Source: Chondrosia reniformis
Taxonomy: Eukaryota; Porifera; Demospongiae; Chondrillida; Chondrillidae
Direction: 5' to 3'
Assembly: GCA_947172415.1 (NCBI GenBank)
Contig: OX359195.1
Coordinates: 2,294,001-2,358,000 of the forward strand
Length of the DNA: 64,000 nucleotides
Shown: piece after piece, positions 44,609 through 56,800 of the stretch
Position numbering within the stretch: the stretch's first letter is position 1
Layout of the letters: every line of letters starts with the position of its first letter
Notes under the pieces: model-generated
Database searches by the model: none
What the model was told of the DNA's origin: nothing
What the model saw: the letters and a program-made list of their open reading frames with translations, nothing else
Program-made: the position numbers and the translations under genes

Positions 44609-45470
44609 AACGTATTAGCAGCTAGTCCATCCAGCCCCCGGATAGGTGTGTACATACTATTGCATAATATCGTTTTGCTCTCTGCGGCCTTGACAAAGGC
44701 TATTGTGTCCTAAAATGGCCGTCTTATTTGTTTCCATAGTAACAAATTACTTGTTTTAAAATAATTAATATATAGAAGGAAACTATATCCGAAACCAGTC
44801 CGAAAACCATGTGCATTAGTTACAGTAGTTAGTATCTATGGCATGCAGGATCATGAAATGGACGATCTAATTACTGCGTTCACCATTAAAAGTATTGCGC
44901 AATTTATCCAGTACAAAAGAGTTCGCAATTTGGTATGCTACATATTATGCACCTAATTATCCGGTGGCATTGCGGAAGTTGCTAAATTCTCGAAAACAAT
45001 TGCTTATCTCTGGCGGACTCCCTTATCATGACAGAGGCTGGCTATAGCTACTCCCAATATTATAAATATAAACGATTCAAACTACGGTAATTTAACGGTA
45101 TTTCTTTTCAGAATATATATACTATTATCTAACATTTAAAACTTAATGCACATTTGCACCTATACAGCTCAGAGACCTACGACAAGATTTAATAATAATG
45201 ACTTTCATTAACTATTCTAAAGTGTACGGTATATCGAGCGCCGATTCTAAACAAGTTACGTAGTCATGGTTAGATTCACATAGTACATGTATACTGATTG
45301 TGTGTACTGTGAAATAATGGTTGCATACTTCCTGCATTGTTTTAAACTTTCAAATGTGCATACTTTCAAACGCCTTGATCAAACATCTAGCACGTTCACA
45401 TACTTGAGTGAATCTTATATTATGTGGGAAGTATTTCTTTATACCTATATACATTGTTTATGGCCTTTAG
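44609..45470. other. Upstream region of LRR-Ig gene; no gene seen
   Basis: The start of the LRR-Ig gene (minus) lies at its left edge and a GC-richer patch at 44620-44720 may be its promoter. I looked for upstream exons of the kinase fragment at 45471 on the plus strand and found no kinase-like reading frame. Confidence 0.5.
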
Positions 45471-46240
45471 CTTAGGAGCTAGCATTCTGGAGGTAGCAGG
45501 TGATCTAGAGTTACCTGGAAATGGATCACTTTGGCATAGCCTGCGCAGTAGCTGTATTCCAGAGGAATTTAGGAGGAACCTGTCCAGTAATATGAGCCAT
45601 TTGATAGGTCGAATGATGCAGCCTAGCCCTCCAGCTAGACCTACTATGAATGACATTCTACAGTGTCCCTTTATCAAAATGGTAAGTTTACTCATATGTA
45701 CATACTCAGTGCATATTCACCTAATGAGATAACTTGTACCTTCCATGTATTTGGAAGATAAAGAATTAGAGGACACAGGTAATGCAATTCAACAATGAAA
45801 TTGAACACCTAATGCAAGCTAAGAGACCAGTCCATCTCACACATACACTTGTCATACAACTTGGAATACTGTTGCACTGTCTTAAAGTGTATGTAAAGCA
45901 AGCCTACGGAGCTCATAATGCATTCTCTATTCTTTCAGGTCTGCACTGTTCTCCCAAGTTAGTGCTACCACAAGGAGATGCCTCATTCCACCTGACAACT
46001 GAATACTGTCCCTTTCTCCATTCTGATGAAGAGGACTCTTGCCTCTTCCAACTCAACGGTAGCAGCTCTGACGAGAGTGGTCCCTCCACTGTGGAGAGAT
46101 TCTGGCTGCAGAGCCCTGCCGTGGAGCTGTCCCCACTCTCCTGTGGCCCCTCTGTTCCTCTGAACTTTGGAAAGTTGGCAGACAGCGACAGTGACATCAT
46201 GGATGTCACATGCCTTCATTTCATGAACAGTGATTATTAA
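45471..46240 (+). pseudogene. Wee1/Myt1-type kinase, 3' exons only
   Basis: Exon A (45471-45681, acceptor GGCCTTTAG, donor ATG|GTAAGT) encodes the C-lobe end: SLGASILEVAGDLELPGNGS then LWHSLRSSCIPEEF and PPARPTMNDILQCPFIKM. The L-E-V-A-x-x-x-E-L-P and following pattern suits the Wee1/Myt1 inhibitory Cdk1 kinases, closest to Myt1. Exon B (45779-46240, acceptor GGACACAG, phase 0) continues with a hydrophobic stretch (LTHTLVIQLGILLHCLKVYV), as in the membrane-tethered Myt1, then a Ser/Asp/Glu-rich tail ending NSDY. An acceptor-like TTTCAG inside exon B (45938) does not keep frame. The catalytic loop, DFG and N-lobe are absent from the 860 bp upstream, so this is a 5'-truncated copy, or the rest lies outside in an unexpected arrangement. 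Confidence 0.65.
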
Positions 46241-47835
46241 TTAGTTACCATGATGATAGATACTGCATCGTGACAGTCCCTCTGTTATTTTAATTAGATG
46301 TAATATTGCATATATACACTTGAACTTTAAAGTCTTAGGCCTTATTAACTTATATATATTTAATAGAAGTGAAATCTTCTCTTCTATAACATATTCAGAA
46401 TGAATCTTTTACTATGTATATATTCTCCACTATACTATATGTACAATTATAAACATTTTGCACTATAATTTATATTCATTTGTATGTATGTGTACACATT
46501 CAATAGAATTATGGTCTCCTAACCAAGATCAGACTTTGGTCACTTGATTGGTAAGGTGTAATATCTCCAAGTGAATATTACTATCACACTAGTTCCCATC
46601 AGTTTGAGAGAGATTAGCTTGAATAAGACGCCAAGTGAAAGTTCTAATGAACTGAAAAAGTCTCTAACAGTGGCACCTAAGAATTTAATGGAAGTATGTA
46701 TCTGTTCGTATCTGATATATACGTACATGTATTAAGTGTATATAATATATATGATTCAGTAGTTGTTTTATAAGGTATACTTTGTGTTATCCCTTTTTAA
46801 TGCACTTAATAGTAATAAGTACGTACATATGTATAAATTAGTACAGTTTGTTAACATGTATTCTCTTACATTTTGTAGGTATTCAGTGATACTGATTTTG
46901 ACTGACTTACTACATGCATGACTATATTACCTTGCCTTTGCCTGACTGAACATTTTGCTAAAATACTCTCATCATCTTTTGTATAGTGATTGCTATCGCA
47001 GAATATAATACATCTTTATATAAATTACCTTAGTATATTTTATCTTGTACTGTATATATAATATATCTACATAGCCATAGAGTGTATAAATTACCAATCT
47101 CTAACCATTAATTTTGGGTGCTACAATTTGATGTACATTTGGTACTGATATTCTAGCAAATAGAGAGTTATGAAGAAGATAAGACTTAATTGCAATTGAA
47201 ATCAGTACTCACATGCAGATATCCATATTTGCTGGCTCAAGTTATCCATACATGAAGTGATAATCAAACCACGTGCAAGTATTACAGTTGAACATACAGT
47301 TTACGTAAGCAAAGGAAATATATATACAATAATTGTGGAGAAGAGAATTCGTGCTCCAAGTCACGTGACATATAAATTGATCACGAGTAGCCAACTATAT
47401 CTCTTCTCCAGCATAGAGTTTCATTATTCATAGAAGTTGGTGCTCTAGTGTTTGACTTCGAATTCGGATCTTCTACGACACTGAGTGCGGGTTTTGCTCC
47501 ATGGCCAGTTACTGTATATATACGTCTACTCTGACCGCCGCACTGTCCCAATTGAGGTCAGCCGAGGGGAATCCCCGTAGACTCGAAGTAGCCTACGCTC
47601 TTTTGCTTGTACTAGTTTCTCATCATCTTTTATCCTGAACGTTAACTAAGCCTTGACGTGTCTCTGGTCTAAAGGATGAGACCCCTTTTTGGTTGAATTA
47701 AAGGTTAGTTGAATCAGGTCTAAGATCCATTCAACATTATTTGCAATTTAAATTTCTTATTGTCTATTTCCATCAACTGACTGTACTGCTTGATCTGACC
47801 AGATAACCTCTTAATACTATAACTTTACCGTAGGT
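46241..47835. other. Intergenic, possible 5' UTR of the NLR gene
   Basis: AT-rich with no convincing ORF. A GC-richer patch at 47440-47640 and the TTTACCGTAG acceptor just before the NLR start (47833) suggest a non-coding first exon in 47400-47700; no donor can be fixed with confidence. Confidence 0.4.
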
Positions 47836-50800
47836 ATGGCTTTCACCGAGATATCTCCCAGAGAAGTGAGGGAGTTCCTTCAGAAGTCTCTTCATCCAGC
47901 CCTCGAGTGGTGTAACGTGAGAAGAGTGGCAGATCACCTGAGAGCAGCTAATGTTATCTCAGCTGACGAGTGTGAGACTCTGAGGGACCATCAGAAGTGT
48001 GAGGATGCTAACAGGTTCCTGTACAGTCTCCTTGAAGGAGATCCTTGTTGTGACAAACTGGAGGCTCTTTGTGATGCACTACAGAAGGACTCTACTCATA
48101 AAGGTCACAGGAGACTGGTTGAACTAGTGAAACAGTTCCTACCAGGTCAGTAAACCTTCTTGAATGATATGTTAAACCACAACTGTTTTATTCGGTGCAT
48201 TGTACATACGTATAAATAAGAATTGACAATCTTTCCATTAATAACGATTGAGGGAGTGACAATCTGTTAACAATTAGTTTTATAGTCTCGAATTACTCCA
48301 GAATGTTTGGAACTTCCTTTTAATCACTTCTTTAGAAGACTGGTTCACTTCCAAAAAAATGAAGTAGAATAAGTACAAAATATCCTTGCTCATAGTGAAG
48401 CAGACAAGACTTATATATACAAAAGCAGACTATGTGCATATACGTACTAGTCAGCCTCTAATTTAGCCTTTATTAGGGGCTGCCTATGGCAGCCCCTATA
48501 TTGTTTTCATAACGCGATTTATGTATGGCTTCATGTCACGGATATATATATATATATATATATATCAAGTACTACGCAGTGCAAGTTACAAATTTCTACA
48601 CGAATGCAAGTGACTCCCAAGATAATTACACTGGATATATAATATAATACGGATGCAAATGACTCCCAAAATAATCATAATCAGGTATATTAAACGCTAC
48701 AGGACTTTAGCCACACTGAAATTCTCAACTTTTGCATACGGAGTAGTAGTCTCTACAGATCATATAAGGTTAAACACATGGCCTTCCAATTACATTTTCA
48801 CACCTTAGTATAGACTGAAGATGATGCATTTGCATGCCATTTTCAGCAAAAATTCCAGTCTCATGCAAGGGGTCTCAGCCAATAATCACCGCAGATTTGA
48901 GTTGCCTTGAGTGTGAGCTATGAGTACCATCGGTTGCTTGCATGCATTCACATAAACAACAGGGATAGACATGATTTAGTAACTTGCACACAAGGGACAT
49001 TGTTTATGAAATAAATTAAAGGCCTCAGCCTTTATGTCCTTTTTGGGAGTCATTTGCATCTGTATTATATTATATACCTCAGTGTGATTATCTTGGGAGT
49101 CACTAGCATCCGTGTATAAATTTGTAACTTGCACTGTGTAGTACTTGATTGTAAGTAAACGTGCATAATACATAAGCAGCATCATTTTTAGTATATATAT
49201 ATATATAGATATGGGGCTAGCAATATACTGAGATATTCACTATATCTACCGTATTTAAACATGGAAATGACACACATGAGCTTGCACGCACGCATATTTA
49301 TCCAAATCCACCCCTACATATCCAATTACACTGCTGCATATGTACACACATGGATAGGTAAAAATATTAACAGAAAACATAAGAAGAGAAGACGGAGCTT
49401 AAAGTACCAAAGTTTTACTACGGTTGTCTAAACGAATTTCATTTATTTCTTTTAAGTCTGTATATAGCATCAATTCTGTCTCAAACTTAACGTGAACGTA
49501 TACAAATACACTTTATCTAACCTTCGCTACAACTCGCTTATTTGGTAGCTCCTTCTCATAGGAGAGCGTCGACTTGTCCTAGCCGTTCACAAAAGGGATG
49601 ATCTTCTTTAGCAACGAGGTGGTGACGTTTTCGGAACGTCACCTGAATCACTAAATGTGTACAGAGCGACATACGAGGGTGTTGGTGATGCACTAGAGAA
49701 ACATCACAATACATCACCAGATTGCACAATCGTAACCTTGAATTCTTCATTATATCTTGATTATTTTGCTCATTTAATTAACCAAAACTTCGCCAGATAT
49801 TTGTCATACACATGTACCATGATATATGTTGGTTTCACAGTTATCTGACAAATTTAAACTTTTTATCAATGTAACACATGGTTTGAATATAAATTTCCCA
49901 TAGGTTTTCTATAGTCCTATGGCCTTTTATATGCAGACTTTGTCCTCGTTTTCTAACAAAGGGAGGCCTAAATAAAAAATCCCTTAATTTAAATGAGTTT
50001 TATACCCTAAACTTTATGATAATATAACCATTCTGTTTCTAGGTCCTTTCCTCGAGCCATATTAATTATTTAATTAATTATTTATTTATTTATTTATATT
50101 ATATTATATTAGAATACCTTAGTATATTGTAACTTGCACTGTATATATAATACGAGTTCATACGCAACTATTATAACACTTATTTTATACGTCAATACAT
50201 CATTTTGCTAATGGCGGCGTTAAGGAAGCTTTAGTTAACAAAACTTTTCTGTCGCTATTTAAAATGTTCAGGATACTTAAGCATCCTCAATTGTTAGGCT
50301 TAGTAATATATATATTAAAGCCCAACATGCGGCCAAGTAGTTTGAGTTAATTCAGGGGGCGGCAGTCCCATGAGTTTTTAAACTCGAAATACTTGTATTA
50401 TTAGTCTACAAGAGCAAATGTTAGCAGTAAATGTCAATGTACTACAGTGAAACTAGGTTATCTGACATCGAATTTATCTGGAAACCTCACTTTACCAACA
50501 AACACTTGTAGAAACAATTATATCGTATACCTTTGTATATTTACGGCCCTTATTTATTGGAAACCTGGTTTATCCATATCTGACAATGATTTTAGTATAT
50601 GGATATAGGCAATTATATTATTTCTCACCTCAATTATCCAACTGTTGCGACACTTTTGAAAGGAAATGGCTGAAAACCAGCAAAAAGGCCAAGAACAATG
50701 ATTACTATGACAGCAAAGAAGGATATATGCCAATATAAGCTAAAGAATCCGATGTGAACTCAAGCAAGCATCCTTGAAGTGGTTGCCAAATATCATCGTT

Positions 50801-53800
50801 TAAGTATAGGACGATCAATGAATCTTCAAAGTAGCTGTTTAGAGAAGATTCTGATGACACTAAGAAACAGTAGTTGTGACATGAGAAGATGGAAGAAGCA
50901 CTAATGCTCTGGTTTTCGAGTATTCCTTTACAAAAGTAGCTTTTTCTGACAATATATGATGAAGAATTAAGTAATGTATTAAAGAATGTATTTATACTAC
51001 ACCGAAGAGTTATTAAATTGCATGATATTTTGGAACCCTTATTTATCTGACACCTGATTTATGCAATATATTTGACAGGGAACAAACAGTGTCGAATAAC
51101 CCAGGTGCCACTGTATATCCTGTGTTGCTTAGCAACCGTCTAAGGTGTTATGTGTCACAGGATATAGTGCATGGAAAGTTAGGTACATTGATAGGAAAGT
51201 TTCCCCAAAATCAAGAATTCATACATTAGCAACACAGGATACAAGGACAAAATTTTCACCTGACAGATGTAAATACAGTGGACTCTCCATCCAAGGGACG
51301 GGCTGGGACGATGGCATTTGTCCTTTGTATGGAACTGTCCTTAACTCAGAAAGTATTAGAAAACCATATTATAAGCAAATTAACACACCACTATCCATTA
51401 ATGAAAGTGCTACAATCACAAAAGCACCAATCTACAATGAACAAAATAAGTAAGTTATTTTTACAGTAGTTGTTCACTATGACACAATTAAGTCCAAAGG
51501 ATAGATTTGCTGTGGTTGTTTGCCTGGACGGTGAGATAGTCGGAAGATTTCCTGCTCAAACGTTTTCTTCATTTCTAGCAAGGGAGTGTAACACCATCAC
51601 AGCAACCATAACTGGTGCTCGAGTCAATTGTGGAGCGGGTTTGGGTCTGGAGGTTCCTTGCTGCTACACACTAACTGGACCAAAATGTTACGTGCAACAT
51701 GCAAAGAAACTTCTGACCCATTTAAACTAGACTGCTTGTTGTTTGAGACTCTTCTGGTACTTTTATTGAATTGATATGCTGGTTCTTTGTGTCCGTTCAT
51801 AAAGAGAATTTAGTATGTATGTTCGCAATCAGGAACTTTAAAGTGTCCATTGGACAGTATTGAGACCGTCTACATTTTGGAGATTAAATCGTATTAACAC
51901 CATGTGCAGGAGAAACAGTGACCGCATGGAGGACGTTGTAAAGCGACTGATCATTACTGGGAGAGTCCGTTAATGGAGAGTCCACTTTAATGCTGTGAAA
52001 CAGTCCCAAATTCCATCTAATATAAAATGTCTAGAATAAAAATTTCCTTGGGAAGTATGCCAGGCCCCCTATAGTTTGTCACATGCCATGCACTCTGATA
52101 TGTACTTGCCCCACTCAATAATCTATATCATCTCATTTTGCCCCCCCTTGGGCAAAGGTTGAACAACATGAACTAATTTATATTTTTCTCCTATATTAGT
52201 TTCCATGGCTATCAGAAAGATACCATCTAAAGATACTGAAAGATTCATTAAAGAGACTCTTTATCCAGTTCTCAAGAGATGTGATGTGAAACGAGTGTCT
52301 GCTGACTTGAGAGCAGCTAATGTCATTTCAGTTGGAGAGTTCCAGAGACTTCAAGCTTGTCCTCAGTTGGAGGATGCTAACAGGTTCCTGTTCAGTCTCT
52401 TGGATGGAGACCCTTCTACAAGGAAACTTGAAACTCTCTCTGCAGCACTGAAGGATGACACAACACATGACGGACATCAAGAACTAGCTCAACTGATTGA
52501 CCAGTTTCTACAAGGTCAGGATATAGGTGTGGGTGTGGTCATTTATATTTCAAATTACACTCTTTGTTTTGAACCACATTTATTAACCACAGTGTTTTAA
52601 TGTATATATGAAAAATCTAAGATACCATTTTCCTACATCCTATACGTATTCTGTAAAAGAGCCTATAGGGGAATTAGCCTGAAGAGAGCTTTGGATGAAG
52701 ATACAGGAGTGTTTTCTTTCCTTCTTTTACCTTTTTTTAATCTTCTTCTCCACTGGGTCAGACAGCTGTTTCTGGGAATTCCACCCTTCATCGGTGATCC
52801 TAGGAGTTTTTGTCTTTTTCTTTATCTTGATCTTCTGTGAATCCTTGGCTCTCTATGCTAAATCTAGGGGTCTTATATACACTATTTTGGCGCAAGTGTT
52901 AACTAAGACACATAATGAAATTTAATTTTATGAAAGGAATGTAAGTTTTATTAATTAAATCTATTAGTAATCTTGCTTGTACAGGTAAAACAGACTCAGC
53001 ATAACTATAGACACAACGAGGACACATTACATACTTCTCCCCTAAGTTCTTGTAGAAGAAAAAAATTTTTGGAGGTGGGGTAACACACGACAGTCCTTAA
53101 GCATACTAGCTACTTTTTGTTTATATTTTATTCTAACTAGAGGCTGCCGGGATAGGAAAGTTTTAAAGGTTGATTTTAGCTTAAAGTATTTGTAACCCTG
53201 CTTAATAAGCCTATACATGAAACCTTTTGACCTGAAAACTGGAGAAGTCACTATATAATCTAGAATACCTAATTAGTTGTGAAATAAACACACCTGGCGG
53301 GGGTATTAGGAATATTACTACCTAAATGGGGAAATTTACTATATCAAAGTTAAAGTCCTCTCGCTTATCCAATTAACCTCCACTGTCGCCTGTATGCGAC
53401 AAAAAATACAGCCGCTCGAAACGCCGCTGTCGCATTCATGTGACAGACTTACTGTTAGAAAATTCAGGCGCCTCCACCGCTTCATTGTTAAGCGTGATGA
53501 ACCTGTCAGCAAGGTAACTTAGACCACACTTACGTAAGAGTCTTTTGATACAGTTTTACTGGGTGTCGTAATAGGAAACTACGGAGATATGATGACATCA
53601 AATTACCGATGTAATTTCTGATACGTGCAAGTTATCAATGAAAGTAAACAAATATTCAGCTGCTAAATTGGGATTTGTAGCGACTGCTTCGTCTTTGGAG
53701 AGCTTTCTAGCTGCTGTCTTGTTGAATTAGACGTTTGTGACGCTTTGGTAAGCTTCCTAAGCATTGTTTCGCTTTAATAGACGGAAATAATTACAACTAA

Positions 53801-56800
53801 ATGTAAATATAATTGTTATTATATATATATATAGACAACTAGGCACTTTTCCTACATATAATGGTCCACCATTATATGTAGGAAAAGTGCCCTTACTTAA
53901 GTGAGAGCGGGTTTTTCGATGATTGTAATTCACCATTAGGGCCCCTTTTCATATATAACAACCACTTATTATTCTAGGCTTTCTTTCTTCGATATTGCCT
54001 CAGCGATGGACTAAGTACAGTGGCAAAATTGACAAGGTCAGGTACAGTAATTAAAGAGTATACTGACGTTTCACTTCGGGAGAAGAATATTACTATAGTC
54101 CATCAATACGTACTTTTCTTATCATGAAAGTATTATTAGCGCTCAATTTCTTTTGCCTTTTGCCTTTAGTCTCTTCGAAAAACAATCAATGAAAGTAAAC
54201 AATTATTCGGCTGCTAAATTCGGATTTGTAGTGACTACTTCGTCTTTGGAGAGCTTTCTAACTGCTATCTCGTTCAATTAGATGTTTGTGACGCTTTGGT
54301 AAGCTTCCTAATATAACAACCACTTATTATTCTAGGCTTTCTTTCTTCGATATTGCCTCGGCGATGGACTTAAACATATGCCCATTCGTGTCTACTATTA
54401 TTAGTGCAGTGGCAATATTGACAAGGTCAGGTACAGTAATTAAAGCGTATACTGACGTTTCACTTTGGGAGAAGATTACTTATAGTCCATCAATATGTAC
54501 TTTTCTTATCATGAAAGTATTATGAGCGCTCACCATTTCCGATAATTGTCGATTTCTTTTACCTTTTGTCTCTTCAAAAAACGAAAGTTGTCTATACAAA
54601 AGTCCTCTCGCTTCAAGACTACAACCGGTTAAAGACACAGGGTTAAACATTTCTTCCATGTGTATTTTTCCGGCTTACAGCGGTTACCAGTCACACGCCC
54701 TTGCCGGAAGCGGCGGTTCTTCGGTTATCATATACTTTAGTGATAAATTGATTACTTGTAATGGTTATATCTAAGTCTAAAAAGGGGGATTTCCTAGGGC
54801 TGGTATTTATCTTTTTAAGAATATGTTCTTTAGGGTAAATGTCACTAATTGACAGTTCAAAATCCTTGTTGTTAATACATAAAAGGTCATCAATATACCT
54901 ATATATGTCAATGATGCATACAATTAATGTATGTACATACATATTATATTTGATGACACAATTTCTCTCTTCAGATCAGGGAAGAAATCTTGCTATCTCC
55001 ACCTCTCCTCACAGTGATGATACTACTGGTCTTTGTAAAGTAAGTGTATTTACATAGCAACATATATTGTATACTAACAATGTACTTCATATAGCTTGCA
55101 TATTATTAGAGTAAATAGTTCTTTTTATTTATAACTTTAAATGGTAGATCCACCCTTTAAATTCTTCAGAAAATAGAAACAATAGCTAGTCTTATATAGT
55201 GTGAATAGACCAGGTTTTATGTTAAATACAACTTTATTATTCACATGGGATCTAACTTACGTGATCAGTTGGTCATAAAATAAAGAGCTATTATACATAC
55301 TTCCTGAATACTTTACAATAGCTAATCAAAAACATATTCTCCTTCCTAATATACAGAATGCTCTGACCAATCTTAAGAAGGTGTACCAAAGTCCAGTCAT
55401 ATCAAACCACTGGTCACTGAAGCTAGCTAAAATGGACTATGTCAAACTCCAACTCGTAGAGTCACCAGAATTAAAAGTGAGAAAAGCTGAGCTACAGTGC
55501 GCTCCATCTGTAGTTCTAGCATCAGCTACTGGTCAGTCACATGACATCAAAGGAAAGTCAATCGGCCTTCAGGATATCTTGGAGTACAAGCCTATGCAAC
55601 CTCCAAGGAAGTGCATCCTGCTAGAAGGAGAGCCTGGCATAGGCAAGTCCACTCTGACCAAACAGCTGTGCTACAAGTTTGCTGAGGGTACATTTGCTGG
55701 TGAATACAAGCTAGTCATTAGAGTAGTACTCCGAGGTCTTCCTTCCGATACCACACTGAGTGTAGAGGACCTAGTTTGTAGCTGTACCAGTGATGTTAAG
55801 GCAAGTCTTGATGAAGAAGATGAGTCCACTTTGAGTCGGTACATCACAGACAACAAGGGAAAGGACACACTTTTCATTATGGATGGCTACGATGAATTCC
55901 CTGAAGAGCTACAGGAGAAATCTCTGATTGCAGACATTCTAAATGGAAAGACCCTCCCCCAGTCATCCTTCATCATCACATCCAGACCACGATCATCAGC
56001 TCTTCTACACGACTATATAGAAAGACGCATCGAGGTTACTGGATTTGGAGAGAAAGAGATTGAGCAGTTTATAAGAAAGTACTACGGAGAGTCGTCTAGT
56101 TGTGTAGCTGATGCTTTACTTACAAGGCTAAACTCTACCCTGCCTCAAATCAAAGCCATGTGCTTCATCCCTCTGATCCTGCTAATGACATGTTATGTCA
56201 ATGATGTCCTTGATGCCCCTCCCGATACAATCAGTGATCTATTTAAAAGCATCATCTGCCTCACTGTGAAGCGACACTTTGAGAAGAATGGAGTTGAAAT
56301 GAAAATTGGCAGTTTTGAGGATGTCCTTCAACTCTGTCCCCGTTTGATCAAACTGAGTCAACTTGCCTTGGATGGTGTACTGAAAGATGTCATCATTTTC
56401 CACAATCTGGAGCTGTCAGAAGATGATCATTTTGGTCTAATGAACTGCATCTCTTATCGAAGTGCCTTTGGTGGAGTCACTGGATCATACCACTTTCTTC
56501 ACAGAACAGTTCAAGAATTTCTTGCAGCTTGTGCAGTCAAGCAGTTACCTGCTGAGGAACAGGGAAAGTTCTGGAAAGAGAAACTTGTTCTTGGGTACAA
56601 CAAGAGAGGAAAGTTTGTCTTGTCAGACAACAACTACGAGATGCCATTTCTTTTCTACTGCAGTATTGGAGGACTAGAGAATGATGCTGTGAGAGACCTC
56701 TTGTTTGAGCCACTTGCATTTACCAATGATCGCAGGTTTGCTAGAGGGACCCCTTTCCCTGAGATTGCTACAGCAGTAGCAGAGAGCAGAAATGAAGAGC

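Noticed and set aside
45938-45939. Strong acceptor TCTTTCAG inside kinase exon B
   Set aside because: Joining the upstream exon here puts a stop after seven codons; the upstream acceptor at 45778 keeps a 154-codon frame with a Myt1-like hydrophobic stretch.
49556-49848. Short ORFs on both strands in NLR intron 1
   Set aside because: No domain and no splice-compatible borders; likely chance.
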